Source: Halomonas binhaiensis
Lineage (GTDB): Bacteria; Pseudomonadota; Gammaproteobacteria; Pseudomonadales; Halomonadaceae
Assembly (NCBI RefSeq): GCF_008329985.2
Contig: NZ_CP038437.2
Coordinates: 2,480,001-2,544,000 of the forward strand
DNA: 64,000 bases
Reading direction: 5' to 3'
The number at the start of each line of letters is the position of its first letter. The first letter of the stretch is position 1. Under the pieces are notes generated by a model. The model was not told the DNA's origin. It saw nothing but the letters and a program-made list of their open reading frames with translations, and made no database searches. Made by a program: the position numbers and the translations under genes. Positions 9,589 to 18,218 of the stretch are shown here, piece by piece.

Positions 9589-9609
9589 CTACATTTTTAT
9601 AAAATGTAG
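9589..9609. promoter_or_regulatory. Perfect AT-rich palindrome upstream of gcdH
   Basis: Arms CTACATTTT and AAAATGTAG (9 bp each, perfect) are separated by TAT, 20 bp upstream of the gcdH start. With no GC core it is unlikely to be a terminator of the upstream mmsB. Its symmetry and place near the ribosome site fit an operator for a dimeric repressor of the gcdH operon. The regulator is not known. Confidence 0.5.
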
Positions 9610-9662
9610 GCGAATTATGATGAGTTGCCAACCCCCCTCCACGACTTTCTTCGAGATATTTT

Positions 9663-10562
9663 CTACTCGTCTTTCGCGCGATAGAGCTTCTGGATACTGG
9701 AGAAATCCAACCCTCCAGATCCCTGGGCGCTGTGCAGGGCAAACAGATTGCGCGCTTCGGAACCCATGGGCACTGGCGCCTTGGAAGCCAAGGCCAGCTC
9801 CCATGCCAGACCAAGATCCTTGGCCATCAGATCCGTCAGGAAGCCACCTTGATATTCCCGCGATGCAGCAGACCCTTCCATCACCCCCGGCCAAGGGTTA
9901 TAGACATTCAATGCCCAGTTGCCACCACTACTCTGTTTCATGATTTCCGAAAGTACCGCAGGGTCAAGCCCATTGCGCACCCCCAGCGCCAGTGCCTCGG
10001 CCGTACCACTCATCAGAATCCCGAGCAGCATGTTGTTGCATATCTTGGCAATCTGCCCACTCCCTGCCGCCCCAGCATGAAACAGGTTCTTTCCCATGAC
10101 TTCGAGTACAGGGCGCGCCTGCTCAAAGCCCGCACTGTCGCCACCAACAATGAACGTCAAGGTGCCAGCTTCCGCTCCCCCGATACCACCAGAAACGGGC
10201 GCATCCAGAAACGTGAAACCACGCTCGGCTGCCGCGCTTCCCACTGCCTGCGCATCCTGAGGAGAAATCGTTGATGCGTCGATGATCAAAGGGCGGGAAG
10301 CCAGGTCATCAAGCAAACCAGGTGCCTCACCGCGGCCCAGATACAAGCCTCGCACATGCTGGCCCGCAGGCAGCATGGAAATCACTACATCCGCACCCCC
10401 GGCAGCCTCCAGTGCACTGGAGGCACGCTCAGCACCTTCGGACTCGAGTGCCGCCATCGCACTGTCGACAAGATCGAAAACACGCACACTGTGGCCGGCC
10501 TTGACGAGATTCTTCGCCATCGGCATACCCATGTTGCCCAACCCGATAAAAGCAATGTTCAT
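9663..10562 (-). CDS. mmsB: 3-hydroxyisobutyrate dehydrogenase
   Basis: NAD-dependent dehydrogenase of valine catabolism (3-hydroxyisobutyrate to methylmalonate semialdehyde), 299 residues. The N-terminal Rossmann motif [22 protein letters not shown], the substrate motif [24 protein letters not shown], the catalytic Lys in [15 protein letters not shown] and the C-terminal [17 protein letters not shown] are all present. It lies downstream of the 3-hydroxyisobutyryl-CoA hydrolase on the same strand, separated by 175 bp containing a tandem repeat. mmsA is not in the window. Confidence 0.93.
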   Translation of the reverse strand: MNIAFIGLGNMGMPMAKNLVKAGHSVRVFDLVDSAMAALESEGAERASSALEAAGGADVVISMLPAGQHVRGLYLGRGEAPGLLDDLASRPLIIDASTISPQDAQAVGSAAAERGFTFLDAPVSGGIGGAEAGTLTFIVGGDSAGFEQARPVLEVMGKNLFHAGAAGSGQIAKICNNMLLGILMSGTAEALALGVRNGLDPAVLSEIMKQSSGGNWALNVYNPWPGVMEGSAASREYQGGFLTDLMAKDLGLAWELALASKAPVPMGSEARNLFALHSAQGSGGLDFSSIQKLYRAKDE

Positions 10563-10580
10563 GGCGTGACTCCTGTTGTT

Positions 10581-10700
10581 ATGTGCAAAAAATGTCTGTG
10601 CAAGAAATGGTTGTGCAGGGAAAAATTGCCGCTAAAAAAGATTTCAGCACATCTCTGCCAGCTCGCCTTGTTGCTATACCCGCTCTTTTTGTTGGTATAG
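10581..10700 (+). other. 39-codon repeat-derived ORF, doubtful gene
   Basis: An ATG at 10581 opens a 39-codon frame opposite the mmsB leader. Its first half is built on four imperfect 15-bp repeats (10582-10641), giving a CKKCL/CKKWL/CREKL pattern, and its end is hydrophobic. No Shine-Dalgarno is visible. A further near-duplication of about 21 bp occurs at 10671-10712 (TTGTTGCTATA, then TTGTTGGTATA). The frame is more likely a product of repeat growth than a gene. The repeats themselves are clear. Confidence 0.3.
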
Positions 10701-10737
10701 AAGCGGCATGATTGAAATGGAAATGCCATGGTCGGGA

Positions 10738-11865
10738 TCAGAGATCGTCCAGTGGTCCAGGCTGCTGATGCCAGGGAGGACTGAACATGGCCTCAAGGTC
10801 TGCGTCCGAAATGCTGGATACATCCTGATGACGCCAGCGTGGGGACTGATCCTTGTCGATCAACAGGGCTCTGACCCCCTCGGCGAAATCACCAAGCACA
10901 TTGCATTGTATGGATGCCACCAGTTCATCGCGGAAAGCATCGGCCAGAGAACCATGGCGGTGGCGTTCCAGCATTTCCCAGGCCAACCGAGCCGAAAGTG
11001 GGCAGCCTGCCGCCAGCCTCTTGCGGTTGGCAGCCAGCCAAGCGTCTTCATTGGCATCTTCCAGAATGGCCGCTATCGCATCCTCCACCCGGGCCTTGCG
11101 CGTCAGAGATTGCAGATGATCAAGCAACGGACGCACCTGGGCCGACGGCGCCTGATCCCGCCTCTCAAGCTCAGCGACATTGCGCATGATGACGGCTTCG
11201 GCACTATTCTCACTCCCTTCCACCATATGGCTGTCGCAAATGCCTGCAAGCAGCTCATCCTTGCGCTCTCTCGGGATGAAATGATCGGCCAGGCCCAAGT
11301 CAAGGGCATCCCTGGCGTTCAGGTTGGCCCCAGTCAGGCCCAGATAGGCACCGATGCCTGGCAGCATGCGATTGAGAAACCAACTGGCACCAATATCCGG
11401 ATATAGGCCAATGGTGATTTCCGGCATGGCGACACGAGTCGTTTCCGTGACCAGACGATGATTGGCTCCGGCAGTGAGGCCTAGGCCTCCTCCCATCACG
11501 ATGCCATCGGCCCAGACCAGCACAGGCTTCGGGTAAGTATGCAGGAGGTAGTCGAGACGATATTCGTGGGTGAAATATTCCTGGGCATGACGGCCTCGTA
11601 CACCGCCTTCGTCCTCTTCCTGCTTGAGCGCCTTGACCAGGGAGACTACATCTCCCCCCGCACAAAAGGCCTTGTCTCCTGCACCATCCAACCATACGGC
11701 ATGGATGGCTGGATCCTCTGCCCACTGCCGCAACCTGGTATCGAGCAGTTGAATCATTTCAAGGCTCAATGCATTGAGGCTTCGCGATGCATTCAGGGTA
11801 GCCAGGCCAATACGTCCGCCATCCGCCGTAGCGCGTTCCTCGAAGACGACTACAGGTTCCGTCAT
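10738..11865 (-). CDS. 3-hydroxyisobutyryl-CoA hydrolase / enoyl-CoA hydratase family
   Basis: Crotonase-fold protein of 375 residues. The length and the motifs AVWLDGAGDKAFCAGGDV, WADGIVMGGGLGLTAGANHRL and MPEITIGLYPDIGASWFLNRMLPG fit 3-hydroxyisobutyryl-CoA hydrolase (valine pathway) better than a plain enoyl-CoA hydratase. The ATG at 11865 is preferred because AAGGAG sits six bases before it; the frame could extend to 11889. It lies 30 bp downstream of the acyl-CoA dehydrogenase gene, consistent with an operon. Confidence 0.88.
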   Translation of the reverse strand: MTEPVVVFEERATADGGRIGLATLNASRSLNALSLEMIQLLDTRLRQWAEDPAIHAVWLDGAGDKAFCAGGDVVSLVKALKQEEDEGGVRGRHAQEYFTHEYRLDYLLHTYPKPVLVWADGIVMGGGLGLTAGANHRLVTETTRVAMPEITIGLYPDIGASWFLNRMLPGIGAYLGLTGANLNARDALDLGLADHFIPRERKDELLAGICDSHMVEGSENSAEAVIMRNVAELERRDQAPSAQVRPLLDHLQSLTRKARVEDAIAAILEDANEDAWLAANRKRLAAGCPLSARLAWEMLERHRHGSLADAFRDELVASIQCNVLGDFAEGVRALLIDKDQSPRWRHQDVSSISDADLEAMFSPPWHQQPGPLDDL

Positions 11866-11895
11866 CACATTCTCCTTGTTCATTGACATGCCCAG

Positions 11896-13062
11896 TTACT
11901 GCAGCGACTCGATCACTCCATCCTGCAGCAGACGACGAGCCACAATCAGGCGCATGATTTCGTTGGTGCCTTCCAGTATTTGATGTACTCGCGTATCACG
12001 AACCAGCCTTTCCAGAGGATATTCGCAAATGTAGCCATAGCCCCCATGCAGTTGCAGCGCCTCATTGCACACCCGGAATCCCACATCAGTAGCGAAGCGC
12101 TTGGCCATCGCACAATGTGCGGTCGCCTCAGGGTCCTTGTTGTCCAGGCGCCAGGCAGCCTGACGCACCATCAGACGAGCCGCCATCAATTCAGTGGCCA
12201 TGTCAGCGAGCTTGAACTGCAACGCCTGAAACGCCGATAGCTCCTTGCCAAACTGCTTGCGCTCTCCCATATAGTTGCGTGCCAGGGTCAGGGCCTGCTG
12301 GGCTGCGCCCAGGGAACAACTGGCGATATTGAGTCGGCCGCCATCTAGCCCCTTCATGGCAAACTTGAAGCCTTCGCCTTCCTCACCTAGTCGATATTCC
12401 GCAGGGACACGCACTCCATCAAAACTGATCAGTCGGGTGGGCTGGCTTTTCCAGCCCATCTTCTCTTCTTTCTTGCCGTAGCTGATGCCCTCAGCATCGG
12501 CGGGGACGACAAAGGCAGACACGCCGCTGGCACCGCTATCCGCTGCACCGGTGCGTGCCATCACCACCAGCACCTCCGTGGAACCGGCTCCCGATATGAA
12601 CATCTTGGCGCCGTGCAACACATAATCGTCACCATCACGTTCCGCCCTGGTACGAAGGTTGGCCGCATCTGATCCCGCGCCCGGCTCCGTCAGGCAGTAT
12701 GAGCCCAGCAGTTGTCCGCTGACCATCGCTTCTGAATATCTCTCCTTGACGCTATCGCTTCCCCAACTGGCGATCATCCAGGTGACCATATTGTGAATGG
12801 TCAGATAGGCCGTGGTAGCAATGCAGCCCTGAGAGAGCTGCTCAAAAATGAGCGAGGCATCAAGCCGGGACAGACCAAGGCCACCTTGTTCTTCAGGGGT
12901 ATAGATGCCGAGGAAGCCGGCCTCCCCTGCACGGCGAATGACATCAAGAGGGAAATGAGACTCCTTGTCCCAGTCGGCAGCATGATCAGCAAGCTCGACC
13001 CGGGCGAAGTCCGCGGCTGCGGCAACAAGCGCCTTCTGGTCATCACTCAGAGTAAAATCCAT
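11896..13062 (-). CDS. Acyl-CoA dehydrogenase, isobutyryl-CoA dehydrogenase type
   Basis: FAD acyl-CoA dehydrogenase of 388 residues. MDFTLSDDQKALVAAAADFA, YCLTEPGAGSDAANLRTRAE and the catalytic Glu in HQILEGTNEIMRLI define the family. YGYICEYPLERLVRDTRVHQILEGTNE resembles the ACAD8/isobutyryl branch, and the following hydrolase and mmsB complete the valine-specific steps from isobutyryl-CoA to methylmalonate semialdehyde. It is divergent from liuR; the intergenic palindrome at 13314-13329 probably controls both. Confidence 0.88.
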   Translation of the reverse strand: MDFTLSDDQKALVAAAADFARVELADHAADWDKESHFPLDVIRRAGEAGFLGIYTPEEQGGLGLSRLDASLIFEQLSQGCIATTAYLTIHNMVTWMIASWGSDSVKERYSEAMVSGQLLGSYCLTEPGAGSDAANLRTRAERDGDDYVLHGAKMFISGAGSTEVLVVMARTGAADSGASGVSAFVVPADAEGISYGKKEEKMGWKSQPTRLISFDGVRVPAEYRLGEEGEGFKFAMKGLDGGRLNIASCSLGAAQQALTLARNYMGERKQFGKELSAFQALQFKLADMATELMAARLMVRQAAWRLDNKDPEATAHCAMAKRFATDVGFRVCNEALQLHGGYGYICEYPLERLVRDTRVHQILEGTNEIMRLIVARRLLQDGVIESLQ

Positions 13063-13412
13063 GGTTCAACCTCTTTGATGAATAGTGACAGCACTGATAG
13101 AAGCCTCATGGACACCAGCTTCAGGCAAAGATGATGCGCTTTCAGTGTGATACGCCCAACCTAGCACTTGCTTGGTTTATGCCATATCACTCCATGGTCG
13201 TACTTATGACATCAGTAGCTCTTGCACACTCTGCCACCAGCGGCTGTGATGGCCTGATACATCATTTTTCACTCATGCTCCCTTCACTCACATGGTTATG
13301 CTAAAGCGACTTTACGTTTACGTAAACGTCGTCTAGTGTTTTCACTGACAAGTCCTTCCCGGAAGCCAAAGGTCCGGTTCCGGGAAGGCCACCGACTCAA
13401 GGACACTTCACC
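13063..13412. promoter_or_regulatory. Divergent control region of the valine operon and liuR
   Basis: A 350-bp intergenic region without a convincing ORF. The only strong element is the palindrome at 13314-13329, listed separately. The rest is moderately AT-rich and should contain the two promoters; neither could be placed with confidence. Confidence 0.5.
13314..13329. promoter_or_regulatory. Candidate LiuR operator
   Basis: A perfect 16-bp palindrome, ACGTTTAC/GTAAACGT, lies 84 bp before the liuR start and about 250 bp before the acyl-CoA dehydrogenase start. It resembles the TTTACGT-type site reconstructed for LiuR, the MerR-family regulator of branched-chain amino-acid breakdown. Its place next to a liuR-like gene supports the call. 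Confidence 0.65.
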
Positions 13413-13853
13413 ATGAACGATGCTCTCGACCGCGACCGCCTGCAGGGCAATCAGCGCACCTACACGATTGGTGAGTTGGCCAAGATGTTCGAGGTAACAC
13501 CGCGCACCATCCGCTTTTATGAACAGGAAGGCCTGGTGTCGCCGCTGCGCCAGGGGCAGAAACGCATTTATAGAGACAAGGACCGTGTGCGCCTGAAACT
13601 CACACTGCGAGGAAAGCGCCTGGGCTTTTCATTGGCCGAAATACGCGAAGTGGTGCTGATGTATGACGCCATGCCGGGTGGGGATGCCCGCCAGCTCAAA
13701 CGCCTGCTTGAGATCATTGCCGAAAAACGCTCGGAGCTGGACCGTCAGCTCGAGGACATTCGCCTGATGCGGCTAGAAATGGACCACGTTGTCCAACGTG
13801 CCCAAGAAGCTCTGAATCAACTCGGACAACAGGAAAAACAAGAACAGTTATAG
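13413..13853 (+). CDS. liuR: MerR-family regulator LiuR
   Basis: A 146-residue MerR regulator. The winged helix-turn-helix TYTIGELAKMFEVTPRTIRFYEQEGLVSP is followed by a dimerisation coiled coil (about residues 85-146, RQLKRLLEIIAEKRSELDRQLEDIRLM). There are no metal-binding cysteines, which separates it from CueR/ZntR-type sensors and fits LiuR, which responds to branched-chain acyl-CoA metabolites. AAGGA precedes the ATG. The context of valine catabolism and an acyl-CoA synthetase supports the name. Confidence 0.82.
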   Translation: MNDALDRDRLQGNQRTYTIGELAKMFEVTPRTIRFYEQEGLVSPLRQGQKRIYRDKDRVRLKLTLRGKRLGFSLAEIREVVLMYDAMPGGDARQLKRLLEIIAEKRSELDRQLEDIRLMRLEMDHVVQRAQEALNQLGQQEKQEQL

Positions 13854-13982
13854 GTCATCCCTGTGGAGGGACCTGCCAAAGTCCATGTCAGTGGCTGAAG
13901 AGCCGGCAACACGCTCGACGACACGATTGAGAATAACAACAACCTCCCTTACATGATCAGCAACAACAGGACGAGAACCAAG

Positions 13983-15674
13983 ATGACACGCCAGACCCCC
14001 TCGCTCAGTTACGTCAGCGGCACCAGCGATCTTCCACTCAAGGGCCAGACCATTGGCGACTGCTTCGATGATACGGTTGCGCGCTTTCCGGATCGAGATG
14101 CCTTGATCAGTCGTCACCAGGGGCTCAGGTATACCTGGCGCGAATTGCAAAGCAGCGTCAATCAGGCTGCCCGGGGGCTGCTGGCCATGGGGGTACGGAA
14201 AGGCGATCGCGTAGGTATCTGGTCTCCCAATTGCGCCGAATGGACCATCACCCAGTTCGCCACTGCCAAGATCGGCGCCATATTGGTCAACATCAACCCC
14301 AGCTATCGCTCTCACGAGCTGGAATATGCGCTCAACCAGTCAGGCACATCCACGCTCATCCTGCAGGGGGCTTTCAAGACTTCCGACTATGTCGCCATTC
14401 TTGCCGAGCTGGCCCCGGAACTGAATGAAATACAAGATGCGGCACCATTGAAACTGGCCCGACTGCCCGAGCTCAAACGGGTCATCTGTCTCGATACTAC
14501 CCGTGCACTTCCTGGCATGAACGTATGGGACAAGATGCTGGAACGAGGCCACGAGGTCAGTGCAGAGGAACTGGCCAGCCTGCAGGACACGCTCCAGTTC
14601 GATGATCCCATCAACATTCAATACACCTCTGGCACTACCGGTGCCCCAAAGGGCGCGACGCTGTCACACCACAACATTCTCAACAACGGGCTGTTCGTGG
14701 GCAGGACCATGAATCTGAGCGAACAGGACCGTATGGTCATTCCCGTTCCTCTCTACCACTGCTTTGGCATGGTCATGGGTAATCTCGGTTGCGTCACCCA
14801 TGGCACCTGCATGATCTATCCCGGCGATGGCTTCGACCCTGAAGCCACCTTGCTAAGCGTCTGCGAGGAAAAGGCCACCGCTCTATACGGCGTCCCTACC
14901 ATGTTCATAGCCGAGCTCGAGCACCCCAGTTTCGACACATTCGACCTGTCCACGTTGAGGACCGGCATCATGGCGGGCTCCATTTGCCCTATCGAAGTGA
15001 TGCGCAAGGTCATTGAGCGTATGCACATGAAGGACGTCACCATCTGCTATGGCATGACCGAAACCAGTCCTGTGAGCCTTCAGACCACCACTGAGGCTGC
15101 ACTCGAAAAACGCGTGACGACAGTGGGCACCATCCACCCTCACCTTGAAGTGAAGCTGATCAGCCCGGAAACAGGCGCCGTTGTTCCCCGAGGACAGACA
15201 GGAGAATTATGCACCCGAGGCTATAGCGTCATGGTCGGCTATTGGAACAACAGAGAGGCAACGGACAAGGCCATTGACGGCTCAGGCTGGATGCATACCG
15301 GGGACCTGGCCACCATGGATGATGAAGGTTATGTCTCTATCGTCGGCCGTATCAAGGACATGATCATTCGTGGTGGCGAGAATATCTATCCCCGGGAAAT
15401 CGAGGACTTCCTTTATACCCACGAGGCAATCTCCGATGTTCAGGTCATCGGCGTACCGGACCAGAAGTACGGCGAAGAAGTGATGGCCTGGGTCAAGCTG
15501 GTAGAAGGGAGCTATCTGACCGAAGACGAACTCAAGGACTTCTGCCAAGGCAGGATTGCCCACTACAAGATCCCGCGTTATATAAAATTCGTCGAGGCCT
15601 TCCCGATGACGGTGACGGGAAAAATCCAGAAATTCAAGATGCGCCAGCAGGCCAGCCAAGAGTTGGGGTTATAG
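13983..15674 (+). CDS. AMP-binding acyl-CoA synthetase
   Basis: A 563-residue adenylate-forming acyl-CoA ligase. The AMP/ATP signature [20 protein letters not shown], the [11 protein letters not shown] motif, the hinge [21 protein letters not shown] and the catalytic Lys in [14 protein letters not shown] are all present. The ATG at 13983 gives the family's usual start (an ATG at 13953 is also in frame). Medium-chain or branched acids are the likely substrates, since such genes often belong to the LiuR regulon; specificity cannot be read from sequence alone. It ends just before the heptamer array. Confidence 0.9.
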   Translation: MTRQTPSLSYVSGTSDLPLKGQTIGDCFDDTVARFPDRDALISRHQGLRYTWRELQSSVNQAARGLLAMGVRKGDRVGIWSPNCAEWTITQFATAKIGAILVNINPSYRSHELEYALNQSGTSTLILQGAFKTSDYVAILAELAPELNEIQDAAPLKLARLPELKRVICLDTTRALPGMNVWDKMLERGHEVSAEELASLQDTLQFDDPINIQYTSGTTGAPKGATLSHHNILNNGLFVGRTMNLSEQDRMVIPVPLYHCFGMVMGNLGCVTHGTCMIYPGDGFDPEATLLSVCEEKATALYGVPTMFIAELEHPSFDTFDLSTLRTGIMAGSICPIEVMRKVIERMHMKDVTICYGMTETSPVSLQTTTEAALEKRVTTVGTIHPHLEVKLISPETGAVVPRGQTGELCTRGYSVMVGYWNNREATDKAIDGSGWMHTGDLATMDDEGYVSIVGRIKDMIIRGGENIYPREIEDFLYTHEAISDVQVIGVPDQKYGEEVMAWVKLVEGSYLTEDELKDFCQGRIAHYKIPRYIKFVEAFPMTVTGKIQKFKMRQQASQELGL

Positions 15675-15684
15675 CAATGCACAT

Positions 15685-15917
15685 GCGGTAAGCGGTAAGC
15701 GGTAAGCGGTAAGCGGTAAGCGGTAAGCGGTAAGCGGTAAGCGGTAAGCGGTAAGCGGTAAGCGGTAAGCGGTAAGCGGTAAGCGGTAAGCGGTAAGCGG
15801 TAAGCGGTAAGCGGTAAGCGGTAAGCGGTAAGCGGTAAGCGGTAAGCGGTAAGCGGTAAGCGGTAAGCGGTAAGCGGTAAGCGGTAAGCGGTAAGCGGTA
15901 AGCGGTAAGCGGTAAGC
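15685..15917. repeat. Perfect heptamer array (GCGGTAA)x33
   Basis: Thirty-three uninterrupted copies of GCGGTAA (GCTTACC on the other strand) start 11 bp after the acyl-CoA synthetase stop codon. No substitution is seen in the array. Read leftward it is open in all three frames as a repeated LTAYRLP peptide, which explains long spurious ORFs there. Perfect copies imply recent expansion or a length-variable locus. Confidence 0.97.
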
Positions 15918-15969
15918 CAGCAGTATCCTGTCGTGGCCTGGCTCCATGCAACACATGACATCTCACGAG

Positions 15970-16000
15970 AAAGCCCCTGCAGCTTGAATGCAGAGGCTTT
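15970..16000. terminator. Hairpin between convergent genes
   Basis: Twelve-base arms AAAGCCCCTGCA and TGCAGAGGCTTT (one mismatch) enclose a seven-base loop. It lies midway between the convergent acyl-CoA synthetase and hpt genes and between the two heptamer arrays, so a two-way terminator is likely. The downstream T-tract is short on both sides. Confidence 0.6.
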
Positions 16001-16001
16001 C

Positions 16002-16169
16002 ACTTATCGCTTCAAGCTTATGGCTTACGGCTCGTGGCTTAAAGCTTAAAGCTTATGGCTTAAAGCTTATGGCTTATGGCTTATGGCTTATGGCTTATGG
16101 CTTATGGCTTATGGCTTATGGCTTATGGCTTATGGCTTATGGCTTATGGCTTATGGCTTACAGCTCTTG
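16002..16169. repeat. Heptamer array GCTTATG and variants
   Basis: About 24 consecutive heptamers of the form GCTTANN. Thirteen perfect GCTTATG copies (16065-16155) are flanked by degenerate units such as GCTTCAA, GCTTACG, GCTCGTG and GCTTAAA on the left and GCTTACA and GCTCTTG on the right. It mirrors the array at 15685: read outward from the central hairpin both carry GCTTANN. It ends 11 bp before the hpt stop codon. Confidence 0.95.
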
Positions 16170-16180
16170 CAGAGCGTGAA

Positions 16181-16771
16181 TCACATCCCCTTCGGAGCGA
16201 AGATCCCTGGGGCATTCCGCCAATACCCCTTGTAATCCATACCGAAGCCGAAGACATAACGATCCGCGACTTCGAGGCTGCAATAATCCGCCTTGAGCCC
16301 AGGCACGGCCTTGCGATCATGGCTCTTGTCCACCAGCACCGCAGTGGACACGCTCTTCGCGCCTGCCTCGCGGCAGTATTCGAGAATCGCAGCCAAAGTG
16401 GCACCTTCATCCAGAATGTCATCGACAATCACGACGTGGCGACCTGCCATGGGAATTTCTGGAGATACGCGCCAGAACAACTCCCCACCACGAGTCTTGC
16501 CTCGATAGCGGGTGGCATGCAGATAATCGACTTCCAACGGGAAGCCCAGACGCGGCAGCAAGTGGCCTGTCGTGATCAAGCCGCCATTCATGACGCAATA
16601 GAACACAGGCAGCTTATCGCCTAGATCGCGCGTAATCTCATCCGCCATGCGATCAAGGGCACGCTCAACTTCGTCGTGACTGATCAAGCAATCAGCGTTA
16701 TCCATGACATCTCGCATGTCATCGAGGGAGGCACTGTGCACGGGATCAAGTTTCGGCATAAAGGAGCTCAT
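16181..16771 (-). CDS. hpt: Hypoxanthine-guanine phosphoribosyltransferase
   Basis: Purine salvage enzyme of 196 residues that joins hypoxanthine or guanine to PRPP. The PRPP-binding signature HVVIVDDILDEGATLAAI is intact. FYCVMNGGLITTGHLLPRL (pyrophosphate loop) and GFGMDYKGYWRNAPGI (base-binding C-terminal end) match the Pseudomonas-type HPRT. It lies downstream of nagZ on the same strand after a 162-bp gap in which nothing else was recognised. Confidence 0.93.
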   Translation of the reverse strand: MSSFMPKLDPVHSASLDDMRDVMDNADCLISHDEVERALDRMADEITRDLGDKLPVFYCVMNGGLITTGHLLPRLGFPLEVDYLHATRYRGKTRGGELFWRVSPEIPMAGRHVVIVDDILDEGATLAAILEYCREAGAKSVSTAVLVDKSHDRKAVPGLKADYCSLEVADRYVFGFGMDYKGYWRNAPGIFAPKGM

Positions 16772-16933
16772 TCATCAATCAATCATCATCAGAAACAGGG
16801 AAACTCTCTGACTCCTCTCGCACTCGATACCTAAATGGCCATTTCCACCAAAGGTATGCACACTTGGCAGACCAGCAGCTAATGTCACCAGCCAATATAT
16901 AAAGCACGGATGAGTGGTGGATTTCCCTGCAGA

Positions 16934-17947
16934 TCAGGAAGCGTTCATCGCTTCCAGTCGCGCATGGACACGTCTCCAACGGCCAAGCGCGGTCAGGGCA
17001 TCCAGATCAGGACGTGCCCGGCCATAGCGAAGGCGGGAAGCTCGTTTCGAGGTCATGCCTTCACAGGCAGCCAGCACTTCACGGGCAGCAGGTCGATCAT
17101 TGCAGATCAGCACTATGTCGCAGCCAGCATCCAGGGCTGCCTGAGCCCGCTCGGCCGGCCCGCCAGCCACATGGGCCCCCGCCATGGTCAGATCATCAGA
17201 AAATATCACGCCCTTGAATCCCAGACTTTCTCGCAGCATACCCAGCCAGGAAGGCGAGAATCCTGCCGGACGCGAGTCAAAGGCGGGATACACGACATGT
17301 GCCGGCATCACGGCATCTAGACGCGAAGCCAGTTTCGTGAATGGCACCAGGTCACTGGAACGCAATGCATCAAGATCACGCTCATCCACGGCCATATCGT
17401 GATGAGTATCCGTAGCAACACCGCCATGTCCTGGGAAATGCTTGCCAACGCCTACCATGCCTGCTTCGTGCAGGCCGTCCAGAAAAGCACCAGCCAGCGT
17501 CGCTACTGTCTCGGGACAATCAGCAAAGCTGCGATTACCAATCACTGACGACAGTCCTACGTCAACATCCAGTACCGGGGCAAAGCTCAGGTCAAGACCG
17601 CAGGCCGCCATTTCCATTCCCAACAACCAGCCTGCATCCTGGCACAGCCGCAAGGCCACTTCAGGTGCTGCGCGATATTCCTGCCCAAGGCGAGCCATCG
17701 GGGGAATACGAGTCACGCCATCCTTGAGGCGCTGTACCCGCCCTCCCTCCTGGTCGATGCCCAGCAACAGGCCAGGCCTTGCTTCACGAATCGAACTACA
17801 CAGCTCTCTGACCTGGGCCGCTTCAAGAGTATTGCGTGCAAACAGAATCACGCCGCCCACCGCCGGATGCTGGAGCATATCGCACTCTTCAGCCGTCAGT
17901 TCCGGGCCATCAAGATCGAGCATCACTGGTCCGAGCGTCTGAGTCAT
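16934..17947 (-). CDS. nagZ: Beta-N-acetylglucosaminidase NagZ
   Basis: Glycoside hydrolase family 3 enzyme, 337 residues, cytosolic, removing GlcNAc from anhydromuropeptides in cell-wall recycling; its products bear on ampC regulation in related bacteria. LLGIDQEGGRVQRL, the KHFPGHG motif with the catalytic histidine loop (about residue 168), and GVIFSDDLTMAGA containing the nucleophile Asp are all visible. There is no signal peptide, as expected. Confidence 0.95.
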   Translation of the reverse strand: MTQTLGPVMLDLDGPELTAEECDMLQHPAVGGVILFARNTLEAAQVRELCSSIREARPGLLLGIDQEGGRVQRLKDGVTRIPPMARLGQEYRAAPEVALRLCQDAGWLLGMEMAACGLDLSFAPVLDVDVGLSSVIGNRSFADCPETVATLAGAFLDGLHEAGMVGVGKHFPGHGGVATDTHHDMAVDERDLDALRSSDLVPFTKLASRLDAVMPAHVVYPAFDSRPAGFSPSWLGMLRESLGFKGVIFSDDLTMAGAHVAGGPAERAQAALDAGCDIVLICNDRPAAREVLAACEGMTSKRASRLRYGRARPDLDALTALGRWRRVHARLEAMNAS

Positions 17948-18050
17948 GTCGCCTACCTGATCGGAAAAAAGGGGATGAGTTTAGACCAAAGTCAGTGCTC
18001 GTGACACCCTACCACTCAATAATGGTCCTATCACGCCAAGGACGCCCACA

Positions 18051-18218
18051 GTGATAGCACTCCATCTACAGCAACTTAACGCTGAAAGCTTTGGTCTGGA
18101 AAACGTCAGACTCAAAAGCTTCGACCTGGAAAATTTCAGCTTGAACAGCCTCAAGCTAGAACACATGAATTTTGCAAACATGGCTTTTGAAGACACGGCC
18201 TTAGAAACATGGAGATAG
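18051..18218 (+). CDS. 55-residue pentapeptide-periodic small ORF
   Basis: A GTG at 18051 with AAGGA eight bases upstream opens a 55-codon frame ending at TAG 18216-18218, overlapping the next start (18209) by ten bases. From codon 12 on the protein is eight consecutive five-residue units (ESFGL, ENVRL, KSFDL, ENFSL, NSLKL, EHMNF, ANMAF, EDTAL) with a hydrophobic residue at the third and fifth positions, much like pentapeptide-repeat proteins (A-D/N-L-x-x). The DNA shows 15-bp periodicity. It may be a real leader protein coupled to the peptidase gene, or repeat growth that happens to be open. Family membership is not established. Confidence 0.45.
   Translation: MIALHLQQLNAESFGLENVRLKSFDLENFSLNSLKLEHMNFANMAFEDTALETWR

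Noticed and set aside
9589..9609. Terminator of mmsB
   Set aside because: The palindrome has an AT-only core with hardly any GC pairs and lies close to the gcdH start, so an operator is more plausible.
15578..16003. Leftward ORFs encoding repeated LTAYRLP peptides
   Set aside because: They come from the heptamer array, which is open in all three frames on that strand; no start site or conserved flank supports a protein.
15685..16169. CRISPR array
   Set aside because: The repeats are contiguous 7-bp units without spacers, and no cas genes are near.
15988..16624. Rightward ORFs encoding repeated LMAYGLW peptides
   Set aside because: Same reason: a product of the GCTTATG array, running on into the antisense of hpt.
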